Positions 1 through 8,971 of a DNA stretch of 64,000 bases are shown here, one piece after another (position 1 is the first letter of the stretch; every line of letters starts with the position of its first letter). Below the pieces are notes generated by a model, which saw nothing but the letters and a program-made list of their open reading frames with translations, did no database searches and was not told where the DNA came from. The translations under genes were made by a program, and so were the position numbers. Origin of the DNA: Planctomycetota bacterium (lineage in GTDB: Bacteria > Planctomycetota > GCA-2746535). The DNA lies in assembly GCA_002746535.1 (NCBI GenBank), contig NVWA01000006.1:1-64000 (forward strand). The letters are read 5' to 3'.

Positions 1-41
1 TTATAAAATATTGATTTCTTTAATTATTTTCAAATTAAATT

Positions 42-1250
42 ATGGCTAAAAGCAAATTCATTCCTGTTTATGTAGTTATCGCCGAAAAAATCAAAAAAAA
101 AATCTCAAAAGGGTTCTACCCTCCTACTAGCAAATTGCCAACGGTAGTAAAATTATCTGAAGAATTAAAAGTTAATAATTTAACGGTAATTCGAGCTTTA
201 GATGTTCTGAAAAAAGAGGGACTAATTGTTGGTCGCAGAGGAAGTGGCAATTATATAACCGATTCAATGCATAGGCCAGTCATGCCAGATAGGCATCTGA
301 AAATTGCCTTACTTTGGGCTTTAGAAGTATCTCAGGATAGTATCATAAATAATTTTTCCGGCGAAATTACCAGTGGCATTTTAGAATATTTTGGGATTGA
401 GAATGTTAAACCTGTTTGGGAGTATTCTGAATCTAAGAAGAATAAAAAGGTCACTTGGACTTCTATGCCACATGGTTTGCAGGTTGATTGTATTAGTGAA
501 AGAATTGTCCATGGTAAAATAGATCAGCATCCTAATCTGAGTGAGATAAAAAAGGGTGAATATGATGGAATTATTAGTATTGGAATTATAGATCCAACAT
601 GGTTGAATAAATTATTTTCTTTGAAGACACCCGTTATATTAGTTGATTACCCAAATTTTAATTTTGAATTAAAAGCTGATATGGTATTTGTCAATCCATT
701 ATCTGGTTACAGAAATGCAATTGGATATTTAGTAAAAAAAGGCGTAAAGCGAATTCATTATATTGGGGGAACTATTAGTAGACCTGTCCCAAGTAATTTA
801 GATGGTAAAAAACGTCATGACTTTATTGTTAAAAATCAAACGCCTGAACCTGATAATGCTTTACGCTTGAATGCATTCAGGCAAGGAATGGATGAATTTA
901 AATTACCTTTTCAGGAGGATTGCATTCATCTAGCGAGGATGGGCCAAAAAGAATGTGAAGTTCTTGGAAAAGAGTTGGTAGATCTTCCAAAAAATAAAAG
1001 GCCAGAAGCTGTCTTATGTTTTAATCTCGAACAGGCCCAAGGTGTCATTAAAGTGTTTGCAAACCAAAACATTAGCTTTTATGGTGGGGGTGCTGCTAGC
1101 CATGATTATAGAGGTGCCGGATTATCTATTTATGTTAATGCCAAAACACTTGGTTCAGCAGCGGCAACGTTATTGGTTTCACGTTTCCAGCAACCAAACC
1201 GTTCATTTCTTACTGTAGCCGTACCCATGGAATTCATTAAGCCTGTTTAG
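42..1250 (+). CDS. GntR-family transcriptional regulator with LacI-type sensor domain
   Basis: A 402-residue DNA-binding regulator. Residues about 8-75 form a GntR winged helix, with the typical pattern of a KLPTVVKLSEEL helix, a recognition helix around NNLTVIRALDVL and the wing GRRGSGNYI. The rest (about 85-400) resembles the periplasmic-binding-protein-like sensor of LacI regulators, which binds a small ligand, often a sugar. This fusion is common in Lentisphaerae and Verrucomicrobia. The start follows an AT-rich stretch with no clear Shine-Dalgarno. It lies 20 bases before a methyltransferase and upstream of the glycan island, so control of nearby sugar genes is possible, but no operator is visible and the ligand is unknown. 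Confidence 0.85.
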   Translation: MAKSKFIPVYVVIAEKIKKKISKGFYPPTSKLPTVVKLSEELKVNNLTVIRALDVLKKEGLIVGRRGSGNYITDSMHRPVMPDRHLKIALLWALEVSQDSIINNFSGEITSGILEYFGIENVKPVWEYSESKKNKKVTWTSMPHGLQVDCISERIVHGKIDQHPNLSEIKKGEYDGIISIGIIDPTWLNKLFSLKTPVILVDYPNFNFELKADMVFVNPLSGYRNAIGYLVKKGVKRIHYIGGTISRPVPSNLDGKKRHDFIVKNQTPEPDNALRLNAFRQGMDEFKLPFQEDCIHLARMGQKECEVLGKELVDLPKNKRPEAVLCFNLEQAQGVIKVFANQNISFYGGGAASHDYRGAGLSIYVNAKTLGSAAATLLVSRFQQPNRSFLTVAVPMEFIKPV

Positions 1251-1270
1251 CTTAATTATTGATTAGAATT

Positions 1271-1951
1271 ATGAAAAAATTATTGAAATCAATTTATTTA
1301 ATATTTATAAAGATGTCAAAAAAACTTTCAAGAAAAGGTATATATCCTTTTCTTAATAAAGAGTTCTCAGATTTTAAAAAAGATATGAATATATTGAATA
1401 TTGGTGCAGGTGGACAAGTGGGTGAGCTCTTAAAAGAATATTCAATTAAAAATGGTTTTAAAGTTACGACATTCGATATTTCTGAAGAAAGAAATCCAGA
1501 TATTCTTGGTGATATTTGTTCGCACGATTTTGAAGGATTAAAATTTAATTATATAGTAATTTCGGAAGTCTTGGAACATTTACATTCTCCTCATTTGGCA
1601 ATTGATACAATTTGGAATATACTTGAGCCTGACGGGCGACTTGTTTTAACAGTTCCTTTTATCTTTCCAATTCACGAACGTCCATATGACTATTTTAGAT
1701 TTACAAAATATGGATTAGAATTTCTTTTAAATAAATTTTCTTTCGTACAAATAGAAGAGAGAAATAGTTGGACAGAAACGATTAATGTTCTTATGGTCAG
1801 ACTTATTATGGACAAAAAAATAGTTTCAAAACTTTTTGCTCCATTCTTTATTTTATTTGCTTATATGCAATTGCCGTTTATTTATTTAGTCTCAGCTATT
1901 ATTAATACTGACTTTATCACAACGGGATACCTAGTTGTTGCAAAAAAATAA
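1271..1951 (+). CDS. class I SAM-dependent methyltransferase
   Basis: About 226 residues from the ATG at 1271; a TTG four codons earlier is less likely. The N-terminal third has a SAM-binding motif I (ILNIGAGGQVGELL), then an acidic FDIS after the second strand and EVLEHLHSP, typical of the methyltransferase 11 family. The segment LTVPFIFPIHERPYDYFRFT is the usual post-motif region of enzymes acting on glycans or lipids. The C-terminus carries a hydrophobic stretch (LFAPFFILFAYMQLPFIYLV), suggesting membrane association. The substrate is unknown. The gene precedes the nonulosonate operon by about 200 bases and could methylate its product, which is inference from position only. Confidence 0.75.
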   Translation: MKKLLKSIYLIFIKMSKKLSRKGIYPFLNKEFSDFKKDMNILNIGAGGQVGELLKEYSIKNGFKVTTFDISEERNPDILGDICSHDFEGLKFNYIVISEVLEHLHSPHLAIDTIWNILEPDGRLVLTVPFIFPIHERPYDYFRFTKYGLEFLLNKFSFVQIEERNSWTETINVLMVRLIMDKKIVSKLFAPFFILFAYMQLPFIYLVSAIINTDFITTGYLVVAKK

Positions 1952-2160
1952 ATTAATTTCAGAGAAATATTTCTCATTAAATATTGATATCGCAATGGTG
2001 TCTAGGCTGCAAACTTATTAATGCATTTTATGAAATATTTAACCTTTTAAATTTCAAGCTAATGAAATAGTCTTATAATATAAATCTTGTATATGATTAA
2101 TAATAAAGGATGAATTTTTTAAAATCTTATTTTATATTAATTATAGGAGCTAAATAATTG

Positions 2161-3351
2161 ATGAATAGTTTGTTGCAACTAATAGGTCGAGATAAAAAGT
2201 TATTTTTAAATGATTTGAAATTATCTGCGAAAGAACTAAATAGAATAGTTTCAACTTCCACCTTTTTAGTTATTGGTGGCGCAGGATCAATTGGTCAAGC
2301 CGTATCAAAAGAAATTTTTAAACGAAACCCATTAAAACTTCATGTTGTTGATATTAGTGAAAATAATATGGTTGAGCTAGTTAGAGATATTCGTAGCTCA
2401 CTTGGTTATATAGATGGTGAATTTAAAACCTATGCGCTTGATATAGGATCAGTCGAGTATGATGCCTTTATAAAATCAGATGGTAGCTATGATTTTGTTT
2501 TAAATTTATCTGCAATTAAGCATGTCAGAAGTGAGGAAGATCAATTCACTTTGATGAGAATGATCAATGTAAATATCTTTAATACTTTAAAAACAATTCA
2601 GCAATCAATTGAAAATGGAGTGAAAAAATATTTTTGTGTCTCAACTGATAAAGCAGCCAATCCTGTGAATATGATGGGTGCTAGTAAGAGAATTATGGAA
2701 ATGTATTTAATGCGAAGTTCCCAGAAGATAAATATTTCTACAGCTAGATTTGCAAATGTTGCCTTTTCCGATGGTAGTTTGCTACATGGCTTTAAACAGA
2801 GATTTGAAAAAAATCAGCCAATCGTTGCTCCCATTGATATTAAAAGATATTTTGTTACTCCGCAGGAAAGTGGAGAGCTATGTTTGATGAGTTGTATTTT
2901 TGGTGAAAATCGAGATATCTTTTTTCCTAAATTAAATCCAGATCTACATCAAAGCTCCTTTGATGAAATTGCGGTGAGGTATTTAAAAGGTAATGGTTAT
3001 GAAGCCTATGAGTGTAGTGATGAAGATGAAGCGCGAGATCTAATGAATACATTGCCCAAGCAAGGAAAGTGGCCATGTTTATTTGCAAGGAGCGACACAA
3101 CAGGCGAAAAACCACAAGAAGAATTTTTCACAAATACAGAAACTGTTGACCTGAATATTTATGAAGATCTTGGTGTTATTAAAAATGAAGCTGAATTTGA
3201 TGATGAATTATTAAATTTCTTTACACATTCTATTGAAGATATGAAAGAATCAAAAAGTTGGAACAAGGATAATATAATTAAACTTGTGTATAAAATGATT
3301 CCTGATTTCAAATATAAATCATTGGAGAAATACCTTGATAGCAAAATGTAA
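2161..3351 (+). CDS. NDP-N-acetylhexosamine 4,6-dehydratase, CapD/WbpM-like (LegB role)
   Basis: A 396-residue extended SDR enzyme that should make the 4-keto-6-deoxy sugar nucleotide starting the first nonulosonate pathway. The NAD-binding glycine motif GGAGSIG is at about residues 39-45. The active-site stretch STDKAANPVNMMGASKR keeps the lysine but has Met where classical SDRs have Tyr, as in WbpM/CapD-type dehydratases. AGGAG at 2145-2149 lies 11 bases before the ATG at 2161; a TTG at 2158 is an alternative start. It heads a tight operon with LegC-, NeuD-, NeuB- and NeuA-like genes. Whether it uses UDP- or GDP-GlcNAc cannot be read from the sequence; the PtmE-like gene downstream suggests GDP. 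Confidence 0.82.
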   Translation: MNSLLQLIGRDKKLFLNDLKLSAKELNRIVSTSTFLVIGGAGSIGQAVSKEIFKRNPLKLHVVDISENNMVELVRDIRSSLGYIDGEFKTYALDIGSVEYDAFIKSDGSYDFVLNLSAIKHVRSEEDQFTLMRMINVNIFNTLKTIQQSIENGVKKYFCVSTDKAANPVNMMGASKRIMEMYLMRSSQKINISTARFANVAFSDGSLLHGFKQRFEKNQPIVAPIDIKRYFVTPQESGELCLMSCIFGENRDIFFPKLNPDLHQSSFDEIAVRYLKGNGYEAYECSDEDEARDLMNTLPKQGKWPCLFARSDTTGEKPQEEFFTNTETVDLNIYEDLGVIKNEAEFDDELLNFFTHSIEDMKESKSWNKDNIIKLVYKMIPDFKYKSLEKYLDSKM

Positions 3352-3359
3352 AGGAATTT

Positions 3360-4496
3360 ATGTTCACTAACTTTTTAGAATTCGTTCGAGAGATATATCA
3401 GACAGAAGGTTCCGTGCCTCTTCATGAGCCAAAATTTATTGGAAATGAAAAGGTTTACCTTAATGAATGTATTGATTCTACCTTTGTATCTTCAGTAGGG
3501 AAATTTGTAGATTTATTGGAAGAAAAAATCTCAGATTATACAGGATCTAAATATGCGATTGCAATTTGCAATGGTACTTCTGCTTTGCATACTTCATTGT
3601 TGTTGGCAAATGTCAATCCAGGTGATGAGGTAATTACACAACCGCTAACTTTTGTTGCCACTTGCAGTGCTATCGTTTATTGCAATGCAAAACCTGTATT
3701 TGTTGATGTGGATAGAGATACCATGGGATTATCCCCAAAAGGATTAAAAAGTTTTTTAGAAAAAAATGCTGAGGTCAAAAGTGGCAAATGTGTCAATAAA
3801 ATATCAGGTAATATTATCAAAGCTTGTATTCCTATGCATACATTTGGGCATCCATGCAGAATTGATGAAATTGCGAGTATTTGTCAGGAATATTCAATTG
3901 AACTTGTTGAAGATGCTGCAGAAAGTTTGGGTAGCTTTTATAATAATCAACATACAGGACGATTTGGAAAATTTGGTGTTTTAAGTTTTAATGGAAATAA
4001 AATTGTCACCGCAGGTGGAGGTGGATGTATCATAACTGATGATGAAAATATGGCTAGGAAAGCAAAACATTTGACAACAACGGCAAAGGTGCCACATCCA
4101 TGGGAGTATTCTCACGATATGATTGGTTTTAATTATAGAATGCCAAATATTAATGCTGCATTGATTTTAGCCCAATTAGAAAACTTAGATAAATTTCTTT
4201 TAGAAAAAAGAAAGCTTGCTGAAATTTATAAAAACTTCTTTTCAGAAAATGATATACAATTTGTTGAGGAAATAAAAAACTCAAAATCAAATTATTGGTT
4301 GCAAACTATTATTTTAGAAAATAGAGAAGAGCGTGATAAGTTTTTACAAGTCACAAATGAAAACGGAATAATGACAAGACCAATTTGGAAATTGATGAAT
4401 AAATTAGATATGTTTAAGGAGTGTCAGGCAGAATCTTTAATAAATTCTGAATGGCTTGAAGATAGGGTCGTAAATATACCAAGTAGTGTGAGATAA
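3360..4496 (+). CDS. legC: LegC-family PLP-dependent sugar aminotransferase
   Basis: A 378-residue DegT/DnrJ/EryC1-family aminotransferase, best matching the LegC group that aminates C4 of the 4-keto-6-deoxy sugar nucleotide in legionaminic acid synthesis. Visible features are CNGTSALHTSLLLANV near the PLP phosphate site, VEDAAESLGS with the cofactor Asp, and the Schiff-base lysine in LSFNGNKIVTAGGGG. The start follows the dehydratase stop by 8 bases with AAGGA just upstream. The chain ends soon after NIPSSVR, close to normal length. The unit assignment depends on its neighbours, because LegC- and PseC-type enzymes share the same fold. Confidence 0.85.
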   Translation: MFTNFLEFVREIYQTEGSVPLHEPKFIGNEKVYLNECIDSTFVSSVGKFVDLLEEKISDYTGSKYAIAICNGTSALHTSLLLANVNPGDEVITQPLTFVATCSAIVYCNAKPVFVDVDRDTMGLSPKGLKSFLEKNAEVKSGKCVNKISGNIIKACIPMHTFGHPCRIDEIASICQEYSIELVEDAAESLGSFYNNQHTGRFGKFGVLSFNGNKIVTAGGGGCIITDDENMARKAKHLTTTAKVPHPWEYSHDMIGFNYRMPNINAALILAQLENLDKFLLEKRKLAEIYKNFFSENDIQFVEEIKNSKSNYWLQTIILENREERDKFLQVTNENGIMTRPIWKLMNKLDMFKECQAESLINSEWLEDRVVNIPSSVR

Positions 4497-4560
4497 AGAA
4501 TGAATGTATTGGTTTATTTTACTGGATCGATATTTAATTAAATAGAAAGGTTGTTTTTAT

Positions 4561-5205
4561 ATGAATAAAAAATTAGCCATATTTGGCAATTCCGGTTTTG
4601 CTTATGAGGTAGCTGATATTGCCCACGCCATGGGCATTTCTGATATTGTGTTGTTGTCCAATGAGGATGAAAGTGTAGAGTCAAGCAATCGCCTCACTAT
4701 CTTATCGGAAGTGAAAATAGATGAATTGGTGCAAGAAGGCTATGAATTTGCCATTGGTATTGGTGATCCTTTAATCAGAAAGAAAATCTACGAGAAAAAT
4801 AATAATCTCGTCTATCCAAATTTATTACATCCAAATGCTACCTTAGGCTTCGAACAAAAATCACATTTGGATAAGTCAAAAGGGAATCTTATTACCTCAG
4901 GTGTTGTGTTTACAAATAATATTAAAATGGGTAATTTTGGCATTTATAATTTGAATTGTACAATTGGCCATGATTGTATTATAGGTGATTATGTTTCTTT
5001 AATGCCAAGTGTAAATATTTCTGGAAATGTTCAAATTGAAGACAACGTTTTTGTTGGAGTTGGTGCAATTATTTTGCAAGGTTCGCAAGATAAAAAGATT
5101 ACTTTAGGCAATAATTCTATCGTTGGTGCAGGTGCATTAGTTACTAAAAATGTTGAAGAGAATGTAACTGTTTTGGGTATGCCAGCTAAACCAATGAGGA
5201 AATGA
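4561..5205 (+). CDS. PglD/NeuD-like sugar O- or N-acetyltransferase (LegH role)
   Basis: A 214-residue trimeric hexapeptide-repeat acyltransferase. Residues 1-60 (KLAIFGNSGFAYEVADIA) form the small Rossmann-like PglD N-terminal domain, and about 85-214 form a left-handed beta helix. The likely catalytic His is in NLNCTIGHDCIIGDYV, and the usual final turn MPAKPMRK is present. In this operon position it would acetylate the 4-amino sugar made by the LegC-type enzyme, as LegH or PglD does. A NeuD-like O-acetyltransferase acting on the finished sugar is the alternative. Spacing to the next gene is 4 bases. Confidence 0.82.
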   Translation: MNKKLAIFGNSGFAYEVADIAHAMGISDIVLLSNEDESVESSNRLTILSEVKIDELVQEGYEFAIGIGDPLIRKKIYEKNNNLVYPNLLHPNATLGFEQKSHLDKSKGNLITSGVVFTNNIKMGNFGIYNLNCTIGHDCIIGDYVSLMPSVNISGNVQIEDNVFVGVGAIILQGSQDKKITLGNNSIVGAGALVTKNVEENVTVLGMPAKPMRK

Positions 5206-5209
5206 GGTT

Positions 5210-6070
5210 GTGAATATAAAAAGTCCGCGGAATTCCATCGCATTTTCAACTACATTATTTCCAATGGAAGAATCCTTTGTATTAGATTTTTTTTCATCTC
5301 TGGATAAACAGTCTTTTAGTTCATTTGATTTAATTATTTTAAATGATGGCTTTGGTTGTTTAGATAACTATAGGGCGTTATATCCTAGACTCAATATTGT
5401 TGAGCTTAACTATTCAGATACACCTTCACGTAATCGGGAGTACTCCATAAATTATATTAAGGAGTCTGGTTATGAAGCTGTTATTTTTGGAGATAGTGAT
5501 GATAAATTCGATAGTAATAGAATAAGTAAATCATTGGAATTATTAAAGGATTACGACGTAGTTGTGAATGATGTTTCATTGTTTAATACGGATAAAATAT
5601 TCTCAACAAAATATATGTCGAATCGAATGGACAATAATATGATGGTTGATTTGAATTATATTCGAGATAAAAATATAATGGGTTTGTCAAATACAGCCGT
5701 CAAGTTAAGTGTGATTGATAATGTTGAGTTTAATGAAGATCTAGTTGCATGGGATTGGTATTTTTTCTCAAATTTATTGCAAAATAATATAAAAGCTATT
5801 TTTACTTCTGATGTAGTAACATTTTATAGGCAGCACCAACTTAATATTGCAGGATTAGGAATATTTTCAGAAGATAGTATAAAAAAGACTTTATCGGTGA
5901 AACGTAAACATTATAAACTAATGTCTGCATTTGATTCTTATTACGATAAATTGTTTCAAGAAAATGAATGTGTTTTTGATTTGATAAAGGATACTAATCG
6001 TTTAAAGCAACTTCTTTTGAAAAATCAGGAAAGCTTAACATTTCCCCTTTGGTGGGAATTGATTGTTTGA
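5210..6070 (+). CDS. GT-A fold glycosyltransferase, family 2-like
   Basis: A 286-residue protein starting with GTG at 5210, with GAGG just before it. The layout is that of a GT-A glycosyltransferase: an N-terminal strand with IAFSTTLFPMEESFVLDFFS, then SRNREYSINYIKE and the metal/nucleotide-binding block VIFGDSDDKFD, where DSDD matches the DxD motif. A later WDWYFFSNLLQ fits the acceptor region. There is no signal peptide or membrane segment. It sits inside the nonulosonate operon between the acetyltransferase and the synthase, so it may transfer a sugar within the same glycan. Donor and acceptor cannot be inferred. Confidence 0.7.
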   Translation: MNIKSPRNSIAFSTTLFPMEESFVLDFFSSLDKQSFSSFDLIILNDGFGCLDNYRALYPRLNIVELNYSDTPSRNREYSINYIKESGYEAVIFGDSDDKFDSNRISKSLELLKDYDVVVNDVSLFNTDKIFSTKYMSNRMDNNMMVDLNYIRDKNIMGLSNTAVKLSVIDNVEFNEDLVAWDWYFFSNLLQNNIKAIFTSDVVTFYRQHQLNIAGLGIFSEDSIKKTLSVKRKHYKLMSAFDSYYDKLFQENECVFDLIKDTNRLKQLLLKNQESLTFPLWWELIV

Positions 6071-6081
6071 GGATTTGATTT

Positions 6082-7137
6082 ATGAAATTAACTGAAAAAA
6101 AAGAATTATTTAATTTTTGTAAGCCGTACATAATAGCCGAAATAGGGGCTAATCATAATGGTGATATGAAAATCGCACGAACATTAATAAAAGAGGCGAA
6201 ATCCGCAGGTGCTGATTGTGTGAAGTTTCAAAGTTGGACAAAAGATTCGGTGTTTGCTAGAGTAAAATATGAAGATAATTATTTTATTTCAGATGATTAT
6301 CGAGATAGAACGGACTATACATTGGAAGAGATAGTTGAAGAATATTCTATATCTGAATCTGAATTATTAGAAATGAAAGAATATGCTGATAGTTTAAAAA
6401 TTGATTTTTCTTCAACTCCTTTTAGCAAAAAAGAAGTCGACTTTTTAGTTGATAAATTAAATGCACCATTTATTAAAGTAGCTTCTATGGATTTAAATAA
6501 TCATCCATTTTTGCATTATATAGCTCAAAAAAATGTTCCAATTGTTTTATCAACAGGGCTGAGTGAATTGCATGAAATTGATAAAGCTATTAGTGTTATT
6601 GAAAATGCTGGAAATAAGAATATTTGTATTCTTCATTGTGTCGCGACATATCCTCCCGTAGATTCAGAAGTAAATTTAAATAATATTAAGACACTCATGT
6701 TGAATTATCCAAATTATCCAATCGGTTTTTCTGATCATACAATTGGCGTTGAAATTCCATTAGCCTCTGTCGCATTGGGTGCGGTTATAATCGAAAAACA
6801 TTTTACTCTTGATAAGAATATGGAAGGTTGGGATCATAAAGTTTCTGCTACTAAAGAGGAACTTCAAATTATAGTTAAAGGCTCTAAACGAATTAATGAA
6901 GCATTAGGGAGTGCAAGAATAGTTGCCACAGAATCGGATGAAAAAAAGGCGGAATTCCGTCGGAGTATAGTTCTGAGTCGAGCAATGAAAAGTGGTGAAG
7001 TTATTGGTGAAAAAGATCTTGATTATAAAAGACCTGGGACAGGGTTAAAGCCGGAATTAACCGAATTCATTATAGGGTTAACCATAAAAAAAGATTTGCC
7101 TGAAGATCATATTTTAACAAAGACTGACATTCAATAA
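6082..7137 (+). CDS. N-acetylneuraminate/legionaminate synthase (NeuB/LegI family)
   Basis: A 351-residue synthase that condenses phosphoenolpyruvate with a six-carbon amino sugar to form a nine-carbon acid. The N-terminal TIM barrel carries IIAEIGANHNGDMKIA, CVKFQSW, FSSTPFSKKEVDFL, LSTGLSELHEI, FSDHTIGVEIPLASVALGA and IEKHFTLDK, all family signatures. Residues about 285-345 form the SAF (antifreeze-like) domain (RRSIVLSRAMKSGEVI, KRPGTGLKP). It is clearly diverged from the second synthase at 12179, which has PseI-type signatures, so it likely serves legionaminic or neuraminic acid. The TAATG overlap with the next gene implies translational coupling. Confidence 0.88.
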   Translation: MKLTEKKELFNFCKPYIIAEIGANHNGDMKIARTLIKEAKSAGADCVKFQSWTKDSVFARVKYEDNYFISDDYRDRTDYTLEEIVEEYSISESELLEMKEYADSLKIDFSSTPFSKKEVDFLVDKLNAPFIKVASMDLNNHPFLHYIAQKNVPIVLSTGLSELHEIDKAISVIENAGNKNICILHCVATYPPVDSEVNLNNIKTLMLNYPNYPIGFSDHTIGVEIPLASVALGAVIIEKHFTLDKNMEGWDHKVSATKEELQIIVKGSKRINEALGSARIVATESDEKKAEFRRSIVLSRAMKSGEVIGEKDLDYKRPGTGLKPELTEFIIGLTIKKDLPEDHILTKTDIQ

Positions 7138-7817
7138 TGATTGCTATTGTACCAGCTAGAGGGGATTCAGTAGGGTTACCCGGTAAAAACATTAAGGTAT
7201 TGCATGGTAAGCCTATGATAGCCTATACAATTGAGGCGGCACTGAAGTCTAAATATATAGATGAGGTTGTCATATCCACAGATTGTGCCGAAATAGAAAC
7301 GATTGCCATAGGTTTAGGAGCAAAAAGTCATTTCTTAAGACCTGCTGAACTAGCTTCAAATTCAGCAAATGCTGTTGATAATTACATTTATACCATTGAT
7401 AGAATGAATAATGAGTTTGATTACAATATTGAAGAATTTGTTGTATTGCAGCCCACTTCACCTCTTCGAATTTCAAAAGATATAGACGATGCAATTGAGC
7501 TTTATAGAAACAAAAAGGCCGAATCGGTAATTAGTTGTACGAAAGAATTTCATCCAGTTACTTGGCATAAGTATATTTCTGAAGATGGTCGACTTGAAGA
7601 TGTATTAGATGTATCATTGGCAAATCGACAAGATTTCAAAACGACTTATTTCCCAAATGGCGCTATTTTTGTCTTCAATTATGACTTGATTCAACAAAAA
7701 AAATACTATAGTCAAAAAACTTACGCATACATTATGCCTAGTGAAAGATCTGTTGATGTTGATGACGAATCAGATTTTAAATATGCTGAATATTTATTAA
7801 AGGAAAGAAATGGCTAA
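7137..7817 (+). CDS. CMP-nonulosonate cytidylyltransferase (NeuA/LegF family)
   Basis: A 226-residue enzyme that activates the nine-carbon sugar with CTP before transfer. The N-terminus has the hallmark IVPARGDSVGLPGKNIKVLHGKPMI is too long to quote whole; its key parts are PARGDS and GLPGKN, which bind CTP. FVVLQPTSPLR (about 100-110) and FPNGAIFVFN follow, and VDVDDESDF near the end supplies metal-binding acids. Its ATG overlaps the stop of the synthase (TAATG) and its own stop lies 8 bases inside the next gene. Sugar specificity is inferred from the Leg-type operon. Confidence 0.88.
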   Translation: MIAIVPARGDSVGLPGKNIKVLHGKPMIAYTIEAALKSKYIDEVVISTDCAEIETIAIGLGAKSHFLRPAELASNSANAVDNYIYTIDRMNNEFDYNIEEFVVLQPTSPLRISKDIDDAIELYRNKKAESVISCTKEFHPVTWHKYISEDGRLEDVLDVSLANRQDFKTTYFPNGAIFVFNYDLIQQKKYYSQKTYAYIMPSERSVDVDDESDFKYAEYLLKERNG

Positions 7818-8826
7818 AGAAATTTTAGTGTTGAGTAGCAAGACTTCTTTTGAAGAAGCTGTGAAACTCCTTGATATAAATGGAAATGGGATATTACCTG
7901 TAGTGGATGAAAATAAATTGCTTCTAGGTATTATTACAGATGGTGATATTCGCAAAGCGATATTAGAAAAACATTTAGATTTAGATCATGTTATTAATAA
8001 AAATCCTTTTAAGTTGTCTATTTCATCTTCCTATCGACAACGAATTCAATTTCTAAAGAAAATAAAAAGAAGACAGTTACCTTTAGTTGATGATGAAAAT
8101 CATTACCTAGACATGTTTACTTTAGATGATAGTGATTTTGAGATTAAAGAAAACTGGGTAGTAATCATGGCTGGTGGTTTAGGTACACGATTAGGAGATT
8201 TAACAAAAGATACTCCAAAACCAATGCTTAAGGTCGGGGGAAAACCTATATTAGAAAGAATTATAGAGAAGTTTATTGAGCAAGGTTTTTCCAAATTTTT
8301 TATTTCCGTCAATTTTAAAAAAGAGGTTATAAAAGATTATTTTAAAAATGGAGATGAATTGAATGTTGAAATTAAATATTTGGAAGAGGCCAAGCGACTT
8401 GGTACTGCCGGCGCACTTTCTCTTATTGATGTTGAATTAAAAAATCCGCTTTTAATTATTAATGGAGACGTATTAAGTGTCATTAATTTTACTGATTTTT
8501 TAAATTTTCATAAATCGACAGAATCTGTAGCAACAATGTGTGTTAAAGAATACGAGTATGTCGTGCCTTATGGTGTTGTTGAAACAGAAGGAACAACCAT
8601 AACGGGTTTGACTGAAAAACCAAAAGTTTTATTTAGTGTTAATAGTGGCGTTTATGCTTTAAACCCAAGCGTTTTGTCTTATGTGCCCGAAGGTTCTTTT
8701 TATGATATGCCATCTTTGTTTAAAGATTTAATTGATAAAAAAATCAATACCAATGTTTATAGGCTAGATGACTATTGGATTGATATCGGCAAACTTGAAG
8801 ATTTAAAAAAGGCTAATAATTCGTAA
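7810..8826 (+). CDS. CBS-domain nucleotidyltransferase, PtmE-like (GDP-glucosamine formation)
   Basis: A 338-residue fusion. Residues 1-120 form a CBS-domain pair (GNGILPVVDENKLLLGIITDGDIRKA and KIKRRQLPLVDDENHYLDM, shown in part), and 120-338 a sugar-phosphate nucleotidyltransferase with MAGGLGTRLGDLTKDTPKPM and LIINGDVLS. In Campylobacter the enzyme with this architecture, PtmE, makes GDP-glucosamine from glucosamine-1-phosphate, feeding the GDP-based legionaminic acid route. The start overlaps NeuA by 8 bases. This gene is the best local clue that the first operon uses GDP-sugars. A nearby hydrolysing 2-epimerase (LegG) is not found. Confidence 0.82.
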   Translation: MAKEILVLSSKTSFEEAVKLLDINGNGILPVVDENKLLLGIITDGDIRKAILEKHLDLDHVINKNPFKLSISSSYRQRIQFLKKIKRRQLPLVDDENHYLDMFTLDDSDFEIKENWVVIMAGGLGTRLGDLTKDTPKPMLKVGGKPILERIIEKFIEQGFSKFFISVNFKKEVIKDYFKNGDELNVEIKYLEEAKRLGTAGALSLIDVELKNPLLIINGDVLSVINFTDFLNFHKSTESVATMCVKEYEYVVPYGVVETEGTTITGLTEKPKVLFSVNSGVYALNPSVLSYVPEGSFYDMPSLFKDLIDKKINTNVYRLDDYWIDIGKLEDLKKANNS

Positions 8827-8835
8827 TAATAGCTA

Positions 8836-8870
8836 TTTCCAAACGCCATATTAAGGCAGTTTCTTGGAAA
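8836..8870 (+). terminator. possible hairpin ending the Leg-type operon
   Basis: TTTCCAA (8836-8842) pairs with TTGGAAA (8864-8870), with an inner GCC/GGC pairing, just after the CBS-nucleotidyltransferase stop. The bases after it are AT-rich (ATTTTAT) but not a clean T run, so it is a weak intrinsic terminator or a read-through point before the Pse operon. Confidence 0.4.
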
Positions 8871-8971
8871 ATTTTATAAAAAATTCTGCTTTTTGGAATT
8901 TAAAGTCAATAAAAAACATATAATAAAAAATCGAAAAACTTAATCAACATTGTGTAGTTAGGCCTTCTTAT

